Positions 6,548-14,069 of a stretch of DNA of 43,605 bases are shown here, in pieces. This DNA comes from a virus. The position numbers and the translations under genes are program-made. The DNA lies in IMG/VR virus record IMGVR_UViG_3300046466_000204, positions 1-43,605 of that record; one strand, 5' to 3'. The first letter of the stretch is position 1; the number at the start of each line of letters is the position of its first letter. Under the pieces are notes generated by a model, which saw nothing but the letters and a program-made list of their open reading frames with translations, made no database searches and was not told where the DNA came from.

Positions 6548-6834
6548 AAACCTTGCAATCCTTAATGATACTTTGGTTCCTTTCATTTGTGGTTAGCTTT
6601 TTGACCGCCTGTAGTTATAACCCTGTGGTTGACTTGAGGGCTTCCAAAGACGAGGCACAAGTATATCAAAGGGACTTGATGGAGTGTCGTGAATTAGCAA
6701 AGCAAGTTGATTACTCAATATTCCCGACAAACCACAAGGCCGTTGCGAGATGTTTAGCGGGTAGAGGTCACAGCGTTCTTGATGACTTTGGCTCCAGTAA
6801 CAACGCATTTTTATTACAACAATTAGTAAAATGA
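6544..6834 (+). CDS. Small lipoprotein with type II signal peptide
   Basis: Starting at ATG 6544, the protein has 96 residues: a signal peptide MKTLQSLMILWFLSFVV, a lipobox LTAC (Cys23) and a mature part beginning CSYNPVVDLR. Serine follows the cysteine, so outer-membrane retention is expected in a Gram-negative host. The mature region is helical and includes KAVARCLAGRGHSVLDD. Early phage lipoproteins often block receptors or DNA entry of superinfecting phages (as T5 Llp does), a reasonable role here, though release or envelope stress roles are possible. A start at 6532 would add MGAD and weaken the signal peptide. Confidence 0.68.
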   Translation: MKTLQSLMILWFLSFVVSFLTACSYNPVVDLRASKDEAQVYQRDLMECRELAKQVDYSIFPTNHKAVARCLAGRGHSVLDDFGSSNNAFLLQQLVK

Positions 6835-6847
6835 TAAGGAGTTCCAG

Positions 6848-7249
6848 ATGGAAAACCGTAAATATGCAGAAATAATTCTGCCAGTGATTAACAAGCAAGC
6901 ACGTTCAGTTAACCAAATATCTGAAAAGCTAGGCAAGACCAAAGCAACAATCAGCACCTACATAACTGATTGCAGAAACCGTGGACACGACATTACAAAA
7001 TCAATGCGTGATGGCGTTGCTGTTTATAGATACATAAGCAAAAGTCAGCCGATAAAACACGCGCCACTTTTGCAATTTGAGCAACACCAAAACCCTGACC
7101 ATGTAAACAACAAGGTCAACGGCAAGACTAAATTCATTGCTAAATGCTTAACTGACAGGCTAGGCTTTAACATAACTACACAACAGGCGGTTCTTTATGG
7201 GTTACATTTGGCAGACCAGAAATTAAACCCTGATGAATTTAATGACTAA
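6848..7249 (+). CDS. Winged-helix DNA-binding protein
   Basis: The 133-residue protein opens with a helix-turn-helix pattern IILPVINKQARSVNQISEKL then GKTKATISTYITDCRNRG and a wing-like strand DGVAVYRYIS, as in small MarR/ArsR-like winged helices. The C-terminal half (FIAKCLTDRLGFNITTQQAV) is helical and unassigned. AAGGAG lies directly upstream of the start. It is followed by a strong terminator. Transcription regulation of phage or host genes is the likely role. Confidence 0.62.
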   Translation: MENRKYAEIILPVINKQARSVNQISEKLGKTKATISTYITDCRNRGHDITKSMRDGVAVYRYISKSQPIKHAPLLQFEQHQNPDHVNNKVNGKTKFIAKCLTDRLGFNITTQQAVLYGLHLADQKLNPDEFND

Positions 7250-7255
7250 ACAAAT

Positions 7256-7280
7256 CGCCCCCTTGATTGGGGGCGTTTTT
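7256..7280 (+). terminator. Rho-independent terminator
   Basis: CGCCCCC (7256-7262), loop TTGATT, GGGGGCG (7269-7275), then TTTTT. It ends the early operon after the winged-helix gene. Confidence 0.88.
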
Positions 7281-7293
7281 ATAGGAGTTAAGG

Positions 7294-7470
7294 ATGATTT
7301 TACAAATGAGGACATTGTTAAACGTAACGGCTTCAATATTCTTACTATTCATTATTGTTATACTTTTTGAATGGGCTGTTTTAAATGCTGTATTGGGTTG
7401 CAGGACTTGGGACGAGGCAAAGTGGACAAGCGAAAGCTCTTGCGTTTCACTGAAACAATTACTGCGATAG
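7294..7470 (+). CDS. Small single-pass membrane protein
   Basis: An open frame of 58 codons with ATG at 7294, preceded by AGGAG (GGAGTTAAGG). The N-terminal third is a clear transmembrane helix (LLNVTASIFLLFIIVILFEW) and the C-terminal part is polar with two cysteines. It lies between a terminator and the 2OG-oxygenase gene, nine bases before the latter, so both belong to one short unit. Function unknown; small membrane proteins in this position can be exclusion or lysis-timing factors. Confidence 0.55.
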   Translation: MILQMRTLLNVTASIFLLFIIVILFEWAVLNAVLGCRTWDEAKWTSESSCVSLKQLLR

Positions 7471-7479
7471 GAGGATTAA

Positions 7480-8055
7480 ATGAGCATGGTTATACCGCCA
7501 AACCATAGGCAGGGCGAATTAGGCGTTATCAGCCCATTGGAATTAGACAAAGTTCAGTGCAGGGATATTATAGAACTTCACAAAGACCCACAGAATGTTC
7601 ACAAAACAGCTAGGATAAACGCCGAAAATTCAAATGTTGTGGATTTAAAAACAAGAGATACGGATGTTTGGGTTATCCATGAAGATAATGATTGGATTGA
7701 TGCTTTAATCTGCACCGCTGCCTTAACAGCTAATCAAACATTTGAATTGAACATAAGCGGGTTAATGGAACGCCCTCAACTGCTACGATATAAAGCACCA
7801 TCCAACGGATATGATTGGCATATGGATATTGGGAGAGGTGATGCATCAACCAGAAAAATAAGCATATCAATATTGCTAAACGATGATTATGAGGGCGGCG
7901 AACTAGGGTTCTTCATAACAGGTGACCAATCAATTAAGCCTGACACTGGACAAGCCATAGCCTTCCCATCGTTTTTGCCTCATAGGGTTACACCTTTAAC
8001 CAAAGGCATCAGGTGGTCATTGGTCTGCTGGATTACAGGTGAGCCATTTAAATAG
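7480..8055 (+). CDS. 2OG-Fe(II) dioxygenase (prolyl-4-hydroxylase/PKHD type)
   Basis: The 191-residue protein has the double-stranded beta-helix signature of 2-oxoglutarate/Fe(II) oxygenases: HMD (H114, D116) in GYDWHMDIG, distal H168 in SFLPHRV, and R178 in IRWSLVCWITG to bind 2-oxoglutarate. The strand NDDYEGGELGFF is typical of the PKHD/P4H branch. Reaction: O2- and 2OG-dependent hydroxylation of a protein side chain or, less likely, a nucleobase. Such enzymes are frequent in marine phages with unknown substrates. GGAGG precedes the start by 5 nt. The gene ends convergently with the late operon (8-nt overlap), and no separate terminator is seen. Confidence 0.82.
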   Translation: MSMVIPPNHRQGELGVISPLELDKVQCRDIIELHKDPQNVHKTARINAENSNVVDLKTRDTDVWVIHEDNDWIDALICTAALTANQTFELNISGLMERPQLLRYKAPSNGYDWHMDIGRGDASTRKISISILLNDDYEGGELGFFITGDQSIKPDTGQAIAFPSFLPHRVTPLTKGIRWSLVCWITGEPFK

Positions 8056-8308
8056 AGTTCTGTTGCTTTACAGATAAGGGGTGTTCTTTTTCAACCATAA
8101 GCCCCGCAAGGGTGACAAGCCTATCTTTTTCACGCATACCCTTTTCTGTGACGTTTAAAGCCCCGCCAGCCTCATTAACGAACCCTTCGCTTATCAACCC
8201 ACCTAAAATGAAGTCATACGGCTCCCTGCCGCTTAAAACGGCGATAAGGCCACCAAGCCTAACATTCTGCACATTAGATAACCCTGTGCGGCTTTTCTTC
8301 CCAGCCAT
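8048..8308 (-). CDS. Small protein of the lysis region, possible winged-helix fold
   Basis: Starting at ATG 8308, which overlaps the holin stop (TAATG), the protein has 86 residues. RLGGLIAVLSGREPYDFILG followed by LISEGFVNEAGG and LNVTEKGMREKDRLV has the rhythm of a winged helix (GLI.EGFV...G.L.VTEKG). It is the last gene of the late operon. A longer frame reaching 8383 would lie inside the holin gene and is not preferred. Function unknown. Confidence 0.6.
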   Translation of the reverse strand: MAGKKSRTGLSNVQNVRLGGLIAVLSGREPYDFILGGLISEGFVNEAGGALNVTEKGMREKDRLVTLAGLMVEKEHPLSVKQQNSI

Positions 8309-8685
8309 TACTTTTTGAATCCCTTGAGGCCGCGAATACCAAATGACGCGCCTATTGAAGCGTACATAGCCCACTGGAACCATTCTGGCGTACGAGACAA
8401 AGCGGCAAAGCCATCCTCAACGTATTGCTGGGTGAACGGAATGAAGCACATGGCAATTATGACTATAAAGAGAATAGTCCAAGCTTCGTCTTTCCATGAG
8501 TTGTCTGATGATTGAGCCATAATCTTTTCCCAGCCAGCCTCATGCGTAGCCATCGTGACCATAACCTGTGATTCCGCTTCAGCCCTTGCCTTGGCTACCG
8601 CACCCTTGGCCTTGGTTTGCTCAACCTTTGATTCCATCCATGAGCCAGCTAGATTAGCTATTGGTCCTATAAGAGCTTGTATCAT
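8308..8685 (-). CDS. Holin, 3-TM gene-transfer-agent type
   Basis: The 125-residue protein matches the GTA_holin_3TM family: N-terminal MIQALIGPIANLAGSWMESK, a charged helical stretch, then WKDEAWTILFIVIIAMCFIP as the first strong membrane segment, FTQQYVEDGFAAL as the loop, and EWFQWAMYASIGASFGIRGL near the end. Holins form inner-membrane lesions that let the endolysin out at the end of infection. It lies in the lysis cluster with the lysozyme gene at 10352-10780. Homologs are common in alphaproteobacterial GTAs and phages, which helps the host guess. Confidence 0.85.
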   Translation of the reverse strand: MIQALIGPIANLAGSWMESKVEQTKAKGAVAKARAEAESQVMVTMATHEAGWEKIMAQSSDNSWKDEAWTILFIVIIAMCFIPFTQQYVEDGFAALSRTPEWFQWAMYASIGASFGIRGLKGFKK

Positions 8686-8909
8686 TCTATTATCCTCACG
8701 ATGTAATTTGAGCCATCTGCGTTCTTTGATACCTCAACTGTTTTATTCTCACATGAATATCTTACTGATGTTGTTTTCTTATAAAGGTTTCGCTCTATGG
8801 TGCGCTTGGCCTTCAAACATTTAGAAATCTTCTCATAAGCGGTATGCTCCGAAACATCTCCGCTCATATACAAAATCAATGTCATGGTTTTAATTATGAT
8901 TGGTTCCAT
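8682..8909 (-). CDS. Small conserved protein of the lysis cluster, function unknown
   Basis: Start taken at ATG 8909, giving 75 residues beginning MEPIIIKTMTLILYMSGD; an upstream TTG at 8924 is weaker. After the hydrophobic N-terminus (short for a membrane span, could be a signal segment) comes AYEKISKCLKAKRTIERNLY, a basic helix. I recall similar proteins beside holin genes in marine phages. It overlaps both neighbours. Possibly an accessory lysis or spanin-like component; not established. Confidence 0.6.
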   Translation of the reverse strand: MEPIIIKTMTLILYMSGDVSEHTAYEKISKCLKAKRTIERNLYKKTTSVRYSCENKTVEVSKNADGSNYIVRIIE

Positions 8910-9294
8910 TACGCATCTTCTCAATTTGGCTTTCTATGTTAGTAATTCTCTTTTCATAAAAATCTAATGTCAGCTTTTGTTGCTGGTCATGCGGTGCGCG
9001 GCCTTCATCAATCTGCTCTTGTAGCTTTCCAAGCTGTTCTGCTAGATGCTCAATCAACATATACTGCTCACTATCGGCTGGCAGCGACCCCATATCACCT
9101 CTAGGCCATTTGATACGAAACTCTGTGTTTTGACCTAAATCCGCTTCTATCAATACAAACTTATTTTCAATGGTATTAAGGCGTTCAATGATTCCAAAAT
9201 ATGCCCATGTTCCGATAGCCGCCCCAACAACCATCCCCATGAGGTTGCGGATAGGCATTGATAGTTCAGTGTTCTCATTTAATTTGGTTGCCAC
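8890..9294 (-). CDS. Single-pass membrane protein with coiled coil (lysis cluster)
   Basis: The 134-residue protein has an N-terminal transmembrane helix (RNLMGMVVGAAIGTWAYFGI), then a periplasmic part with EFRIKWPRGDMGSLPADSEQ and a C-terminal coiled coil (LAEQLGKLQEQIDEGR and FYEKRITNIESQIEKM). This one-TM-plus-coiled-coil design recalls inner-membrane spanins, and the gene lies in the lysis cluster. The conserved WPRG...LPADSEQ segment occurs in many marine phage proteins of unknown function. Spanin activity is inference. Confidence 0.65.
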   Translation of the reverse strand: MATKLNENTELSMPIRNLMGMVVGAAIGTWAYFGIIERLNTIENKFVLIEADLGQNTEFRIKWPRGDMGSLPADSEQYMLIEHLAEQLGKLQEQIDEGRAPHDQQQKLTLDFYEKRITNIESQIEKMRNGTNHN

Positions 9295-9296
9295 TA

Positions 9297-9506
9297 CTAA
9301 ACACCTAGAGCCTTTGACAGCCCAAACACTTCAAGCATGATAAAGGTAAAAAAGAGCAACAAGATTGAGCCAGCTATTAGCTTCCCAGAGAAATTTGTTG
9401 AACCAATCTTAATGGCAACAAATTCATTGCCTAGTATCCTTAGAACTAGCTCAAAGCTATTTTGCCCAACATTAACCTCAACAGGCTTTTTCTTTTCTTC
9501 ACTCAC
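9297..9506 (-). CDS. Small C-tail membrane protein
   Basis: Using GTG at 9506 (preceded by GGAAG, and overlapping the upstream TGA), the protein has 69 residues: a soluble N-terminal half (VEVNVGQNSFELVLRILGNE) and a C-terminal transmembrane helix (GSILLLFFTFIMLEVFGL). A GTG at 9524 would add six residues. Function unknown; lysis cluster context. Confidence 0.58.
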   Translation of the reverse strand: MSEEKKKPVEVNVGQNSFELVLRILGNEFVAIKIGSTNFSGKLIAGSILLLFFTFIMLEVFGLSKALGV

Positions 9507-9741
9507 AACTTTTCTTCCCTGCACAATCTTCTGGAAAGCAATGCGCCATCATGCGGAAATATTTATTTTGATATGTCGCTTCCCACATTTCTTCATCAAT
9601 TAAATACTCGCACTGCGCTTCTGTCATTTTTTGCTGCAAAACAATTTGATTGCCAATGTACTCCCAGACAGTACCAGTATTCCCCCACATAGTAATCACA
9701 AGAACATAAGCCACCTCAGTTGTGTGGTGGATGTTAAACAT
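9499..9741 (-). CDS. Small conserved cysteine-containing protein
   Basis: An 80-residue protein with a hydrophobic N-terminus (VAYVLVITMWG) and a conserved C-terminal part TEAQCEYLIDEEMWEATYQN then HCFPEDCAGKKSCE. The paired cysteines suggest export and disulfide formation in the periplasm. Proteins ending in this CFPEDCAGK pattern accompany lysis genes in marine phages, role unknown. It overlaps the next gene by 8 nt. Confidence 0.6.
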   Translation of the reverse strand: MFNIHHTTEVAYVLVITMWGNTGTVWEYIGNQIVLQQKMTEAQCEYLIDEEMWEATYQNKYFRMMAHCFPEDCAGKKSCE

Positions 9742-9744
9742 CCT

Positions 9745-10131
9745 TTATATAATTCCTCTTATCGTTCTGAGGTCATCTAGGTTCTTTTCTTTTTTGCCGC
9801 CATCATAAGACCACGCATAACCACGGCTGACCATTTCCTCATTGATGTTAATTACCCCGCACCAGATGTTGCCTAGCATCCGACCATACTTGCCATCTTT
9901 TTCTGTAGACACCCATAGGTTATCGCAATCAGCTATGCGGCGTTCTAAAAATTCTTTGGCTTCTAAACCAAGCTCTTTTTCTTCCAAGTCCTTGGTTCTG
10001 CTTTCTGGCGTATCAATGCCAGCTAAACGCACACGCTCTTTTTTGGTGAGGTCAAAGCCCAAATCAATAATTATGTCGATAGTATCTCCATCAACCACCT
10101 TGACCACTTCTTTGATTTTGTACTCATACAT
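9745..10131 (-). CDS. Thermonuclease-like (SNase) endonuclease
   Basis: With ATG at 10131 (GGTGA five bases upstream) the protein has 128 residues and follows staphylococcal nuclease: VKVVDGDTIDIIIDLGFDL, RVRLAGIDTPESR with R35 and E43, and KDGKYGRMLGNI with R84, which together form the catalytic triad equivalents; D16 and D40 would hold calcium. The C-terminus ends soon after YAWSYDGGKKEKNL and lacks the last helix of long SNases. No clear signal peptide, so probably cytoplasmic. Such nucleases may degrade host DNA late in infection or help nucleic acid recycling. A GTG start at 10140 is possible. Confidence 0.85.
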   Translation of the reverse strand: MYEYKIKEVVKVVDGDTIDIIIDLGFDLTKKERVRLAGIDTPESRTKDLEEKELGLEAKEFLERRIADCDNLWVSTEKDGKYGRMLGNIWCGVININEEMVSRGYAWSYDGGKKEKNLDDLRTIRGII

Positions 10132-10136
10132 AAGAT

Positions 10137-10352
10137 TCACCGCTTTTTCTTAACCCACTTTTCAAAAGTCACTCGCTTACTTTGTGGGCAAGTGTACCCA
10201 TAAGGAATGACCGTTACTGGATTATAGTAATAATGATATTTGCTTTGACTACGCTCACAAAAATACTCGCATACTGTGTGCATTTTGTAAGGATAAGTGT
10301 GACCTACTGTTGCCACCCCAAAAGCGCAAACAATCACTATGGTTTCATACAT
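10137..10352 (-). CDS. Small protein with signal-like N-terminus, function unknown
   Basis: A 71-residue protein with hydrophobic start MYETIVIVCAFGVATVGHTY, then four cysteines and many Tyr residues (YHYYYNPVTVIPYGYTCP), and a basic C-terminus (KWVKKKR). Probably exported or membrane-tethered. It starts one base into the lysozyme stop region (TAATG-like overlap). No family recognised; lies within the lysis cluster. Confidence 0.55.
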   Translation of the reverse strand: MYETIVIVCAFGVATVGHTYPYKMHTVCEYFCERSQSKYHYYYNPVTVIPYGYTCPQSKRVTFEKWVKKKR

Positions 10353-10780
10353 TAAAACTCCGCGCTATCTTCACCTGTTCTTATCATGCCAGCAACACGC
10401 TCTGACCTTGCGCCTACCTGTTTCGCATATTTGGAATCAAGCAATTCCTCTGCGGCGGCATGATAATCTCTGCGCTGTAACCCGCCAAGCATTTTGACAA
10501 AGCCATGCAATCTAGGGATACCCATATTGAAAGCCAAATCAGCTAACGCACGTTGACGCACTTCATCCAAATCCCGCCACCAAGGGAATGACTTGTCAAG
10601 CTCATTCTCAATGATTGTAATATCATTGGTCAAAAGGTAATCAATCTCATCCTCTGACAGGCCACGGTCTTTCAGGTTCCTACCCACCCCTATAGTCTCA
10701 ATTCCAAGGTGGTCTTTATATACCTTACTCTCAACGCCCTCATGGAAGCGGATTTGCGAAATAAATCTGTTCTTGTTCAT
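10352..10780 (-). CDS. Endolysin, T4-type lysozyme (GH24)
   Basis: The 142-residue protein has the GH24 catalytic layout E-x8-D-x5-T: E14 in RFHEGVESKVYKDHLG, D23 and T29 in ETIGVG. The later QRALADLAFNMG and GLQRRDYHAAAEELLDS match T4 lysozyme-like helices. It hydrolyses the MurNAc-GlcNAc bond of peptidoglycan. No signal peptide or SAR anchor, so it depends on the holin (8308-8685) for release. It overlaps the gene upstream by 4 nt. Near-complete length for the family (about 145-165). Confidence 0.92.
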   Translation of the reverse strand: MNKNRFISQIRFHEGVESKVYKDHLGIETIGVGRNLKDRGLSEDEIDYLLTNDITIIENELDKSFPWWRDLDEVRQRALADLAFNMGIPRLHGFVKMLGGLQRRDYHAAAEELLDSKYAKQVGARSERVAGMIRTGEDSAEF

Positions 10781-11010
10781 TTGTCTGCCTTCATCTCTAA
10801 ACGGTCAAAGATTTTGCCAAGCATATCCTTTATATCTTTTATGTCATCACGATAATCATCGCGCCGCACATAAGTTTCTGGCATGACTGTTGACCAGTTA
10901 TCTATTCGTTTACCCAGAACACTAATTCGTTCCCACATGGTTCTAATAAAAAACCCGACTAATAATGTAGTTATAAACCACAGTACATTTGACATTGTTA
11001 CATCTTCCAT
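10777..11010 (-). CDS. Membrane-anchored coiled-coil protein (lysis/virion accessory)
   Basis: Starting at ATG 11010 (GAGG seven bases upstream, overlapping the previous TGA), 77 residues: one transmembrane helix (VLWFITTLLVGFFIRTMW) and a charged coiled coil to the end (DDYRDDIKDIKDMLGKIFDR). The design is like the small holin/antiholin-adjacent proteins placed before endolysin genes. A start at 10992 (MSNV, with its own GGAAG) is also possible, and two starts could even give holin/antiholin-like forms. Confidence 0.6.
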   Translation of the reverse strand: MEDVTMSNVLWFITTLLVGFFIRTMWERISVLGKRIDNWSTVMPETYVRRDDYRDDIKDIKDMLGKIFDRLEMKADK

Positions 11011-11636
11011 CACAAAGCCTCGGTGCATGAAAATGTTATACCAAACTTTGAAACCTCATCTGTATCCCAGCCCAAATCTGCGCTATCCATTCTAAAAACA
11101 CCGACCGCGCTGGTGTAATTGACTGCCGCGCCATCACTTGCCACAGCTTTGATAGGTGGCTCAATATTGACTGTAGCTATCCCTGCTCCGTTTGAATTGG
11201 CGTTATCAACAATCATGTATAATTTTGCAGATGCCGCTGTGCCTATTTGGATATAATCACCCGCCTTGAACACATTGGTTAGATTGGCGTTATTGGTGTC
11301 TATGTCTATTGTGTACTCTCCAACGGCAACCGCCCCACTCAAAGTTGCGCTAGTAGTAACACCACCTTGTGGGGTTTTGGCATCTGGATCATATAACAAA
11401 AACGTGCCAGTCCTTCCATGCAGCTTCATCATGAACGCTTCCCAATTAGCTGCATCAGCCCGCAACATAGGCGGTAAAGTCAGTGCGGCTGTCCACAGAG
11501 CATAGCCATAATCATATACCTGTTGCTGACCTGTGAATGGTGATTCAGACACCGCTGTAACACGTTTTAGTGACCAACGAGCCTTTTGAAAGGCTGGGGC
11601 TGATGGAAGTGTCAATGGATAGGATGGAGCCGCCAT
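11010..11636 (-). CDS. Distal tail protein-like minor tail protein
   Basis: The 208-residue protein starts YPLTLPSAPAFQKARWSLKR and contains LPPMLRADAANWEAFMMKLH and GRTGTFLLYDPDAKTPQG. I know this pattern from conserved tail proteins encoded right after the tape measure gene in many siphophages, the place of the distal tail (Dit) protein. The C-terminus is beta-rich. It starts one base into the tape measure stop codon (ATAATG). Role as a tail-tip or adaptor protein is inferred from position. Confidence 0.62.
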   Translation of the reverse strand: MAAPSYPLTLPSAPAFQKARWSLKRVTAVSESPFTGQQQVYDYGYALWTAALTLPPMLRADAANWEAFMMKLHGRTGTFLLYDPDAKTPQGGVTTSATLSGAVAVGEYTIDIDTNNANLTNVFKAGDYIQIGTAASAKLYMIVDNANSNGAGIATVNIEPPIKAVASDGAAVNYTSAVGVFRMDSADLGWDTDEVSKFGITFSCTEAL

Positions 11637-13855
11637 TATGCAAATGCCTTACTGATTGAGTTACCCCTGCGCTTTCCGTCAATCATTGCTTGTATCGTTT
11701 CAGATTTAATCCTTGGCATCATACTCATTACCTCTGCCCTGACTGTTTGTGAAACACCTGTGTCAATGTTAATGGTTTGGTTAACCACTGGTTGCGGTGA
11801 GCCGCCCAGCATGTTCATGGTGTCGTGGTTGTTTCTAATGACCCCAGAGCTATGAGGTATGAACAACTCAGGACCACGCTCCCCAACCATCACAGGACCA
11901 CCACCAGCCCTTGCTGGTATTCTGCCACCAGAAGCAAAGCTATCAGATGCAGATGTAAACGTCATAGAGCTAGAGCCAGAGCCAACAGAACCGCCCCCAG
12001 CAAAAAAACCTCCAGTAGCGGCACTCATCAACATTTTTATTATTTGAGCCTTAATAGCATCAGCTATCATCTGTTTTATGACTTGTTTGAAAACATCACC
12101 AAGGCTTTGCAATGATAGTTTGCCGTTTACAAAAGCATCAGCAAGAGCGTTTGAAATACCATCTGCGGCTTGCGTGGCTGCATTGAATAGAGACTCAAAT
12201 TGAGGGTTAGTCATCTTAATCTGAAACTGCAAATCTTTCATGGCTTCTTTATACAGTGGCAAATCTTCTGTAGCCGCTGTACTCATGGCAAGCCTTACAT
12301 TGTCTAGCTGTTTTTGAAGTATTTCCTGTTCTGGAATAAACTCTTGAGCTATGGCTTTGCCTTCTTCAAGAGCCTCATTATGAGCGTCTCTTGCTGATGT
12401 GGCCTTTTTATTGGCTTTGACAAGTCTTTCTATTTGCATAACTTGGTCGCCAGTTAACCCAACCCCCAAGGTATTGGCTTCTTTTTCATCTTTAGGAAGT
12501 GAAATGGTGTTGCCTTGAATATTGCTTAAACCACCAGCCGATTTCAAAGCCGCTATAAATGCAGCGTCCATACCAGCCAATTCAGCGTTTGCCATTTTTG
12601 CCTCTTCTTTGAGCGAGGTAATGGTTTTGGTTAAATCTGTTTCAGCCGCAGCTTTAGAGGTTTTGCCAAGGCCAGCTATAGCGGTGTCTAAATCCTCTAT
12701 TTCATCTGTGCCAACATCAGCAATGTCAAAAAATTCTTCAAAGTGAGCATTGAGTATCTCAAAAACCCCATCTAATGCGCCAAGTTCAGACGCTAACAAT
12801 ACGGCTCCTGTTGCGGCTAAAATAAATGGGTTTTTCAGCATAGCCTTGTTTAATGCAACTTGGGCTATTCTTGCAGTGACCAATGCTTTAGACAGGGCGT
12901 ATAGAGCAGTAACCATACCAGCTATTTTAGCGGCTATATTAACCGCCAAGAAAACCGTCAAGGCTATAGTTACACTTCTAAGGTTATCAAGCAAAAACTC
13001 CAAGGCTTTACTGACAACTCTTATTGAGCCAGCTAAAATTTTTCCCAAAACATGACCAAATGTTTTAGCTTGTTTCATGTTTTCTGTTAAAAGTTTGACT
13101 AGCTCTTTGAAAGCATCCAATAAACCAGCATCAGAAACCGCCCTCTGAAAAGCAAGAAAAGCATCCCCCAACATTGAAACAAGGCCATCAGTGGTTTGTG
13201 CCAGTTCAGCGGTTGCGCCATCAAACTTGCCGCCCGAACCAAAAGCCTCTGAAAACTTAGCTATTGTTTCATCTATTGAAACTTTAGCCCCCGCTTCAAA
13301 ACCAGCTAAAGCTAAAATGCCACGCTCTCTAAACAGGTCTGCTGAATTAGCACCCGCAGAAAAAGCCCTTTGCAAGTTACCAGCCGCTTCAGCAAAGCCA
13401 AGGCCAGAAACAGCCGCAACATTGCCTGTTATTCTTAACATTTCGTTTAATTCAGAGGCGTTTTTAGAAACAGAAGCCAAAGTGCCAGATGCTTGTTGAA
13501 TTTGCTCTAATGAAAACGGAACTTCTGATGCGAATTTAGTCATTACCTTAAAGGCTTTTGCGCCTTCTTTGACATCTCCAAACAAAAATCTTAACCTGAC
13601 CCTAAGATTTTCAACCTCTGAGCCAACTCTAATAAACCCGCGAATAGCTCCAACGCCTAAAGCACCAGCCAATATTGGGGCAAGTGCTTTTGCTGTTCTT
13701 CCTATTTTTGAAAATCCAGAATCAATGTTTTTGAGGCTACGCCCCATTTTATCTGAAGACTGCTTTGTGGTTCGCTCAACTCTTTGCAAGTCTCTACGCA
13801 AGCCACCTAAATCAGCCTCAATACGAACCAGTAAGGTATCTACTGTTGTTGCCAT
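11636..13855 (-). CDS. Tail tape measure protein
   Basis: The 739-residue protein begins with a coiled coil (RIEADLGGLRRDLQRVERTT), then a tape-measure N-terminal domain with FLFGDVKEGAKAFKVMTKFA and SEVPFSLEQIQQASG. Hydrophobic helices (GALGVGAIRGFI; VNIAAKIAGMVTALYALSKA) could insert in the membrane at DNA entry. The C-terminus has the family's FASGGRIPARAGGGPVMVGE, RGPELFIPHSSG stretch. It fixes tail length: at about 1.5 Angstrom per residue a tail near 110 nm is expected. The gene follows the two chaperone frames, as usual. It starts 20 nt after the chaperone frame ends. Confidence 0.92.
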   Translation of the reverse strand: MATTVDTLLVRIEADLGGLRRDLQRVERTTKQSSDKMGRSLKNIDSGFSKIGRTAKALAPILAGALGVGAIRGFIRVGSEVENLRVRLRFLFGDVKEGAKAFKVMTKFASEVPFSLEQIQQASGTLASVSKNASELNEMLRITGNVAAVSGLGFAEAAGNLQRAFSAGANSADLFRERGILALAGFEAGAKVSIDETIAKFSEAFGSGGKFDGATAELAQTTDGLVSMLGDAFLAFQRAVSDAGLLDAFKELVKLLTENMKQAKTFGHVLGKILAGSIRVVSKALEFLLDNLRSVTIALTVFLAVNIAAKIAGMVTALYALSKALVTARIAQVALNKAMLKNPFILAATGAVLLASELGALDGVFEILNAHFEEFFDIADVGTDEIEDLDTAIAGLGKTSKAAAETDLTKTITSLKEEAKMANAELAGMDAAFIAALKSAGGLSNIQGNTISLPKDEKEANTLGVGLTGDQVMQIERLVKANKKATSARDAHNEALEEGKAIAQEFIPEQEILQKQLDNVRLAMSTAATEDLPLYKEAMKDLQFQIKMTNPQFESLFNAATQAADGISNALADAFVNGKLSLQSLGDVFKQVIKQMIADAIKAQIIKMLMSAATGGFFAGGGSVGSGSSSMTFTSASDSFASGGRIPARAGGGPVMVGERGPELFIPHSSGVIRNNHDTMNMLGGSPQPVVNQTINIDTGVSQTVRAEVMSMMPRIKSETIQAMIDGKRRGNSISKAFA

Positions 13856-13875
13856 TTGTTAGACACCTTTCTTGT

Positions 13876-14064
13876 TTAGTCTGGGTAGAGTTCCATCAAC
13901 TCCTCTAACCCATCTCTTGTTAGCGGCGGCGGCTTACCACCCGAATGAAACTCCGCAAAACCTGCTATCGCGGCATAAAACTCTGGAAAACTCATACCCC
14001 AAAAAACATCTGGTGACATTGACATTTTGCCAAGGCCTACTTCCATCCAATCATCCCAAGGCAA
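13876..14064 (-). CDS. Tail assembly chaperone, downstream frame (GTA gp10.1-like), likely made by -1 frameshift
   Basis: The frame encodes PWDDWMEVGLGKMSMSPDVF and FPEFYAAIAGFAEFHSGGKP, the compact pattern of GTA-type tail assembly chaperones (62 residues). No ATG is available: the only independent start would be TTG at 14064 (or ATT at 14076) without a clear Shine-Dalgarno. Instead the frame is open upstream into the previous gene and is reached by a -1 shift at GGGAAAC (14097-14103), which would give a 180-residue fusion: 107 residues of the upstream chaperone plus 73 from this frame. This mirrors lambda G/GT. The fusion would bind tape measure protein and recruit tube subunits. Confidence 0.75.
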   Translation of the reverse strand: MPWDDWMEVGLGKMSMSPDVFWGMSFPEFYAAIAGFAEFHSGGKPPPLTRDGLEELMELYPD

Positions 14065-14069
14065 CTCAT

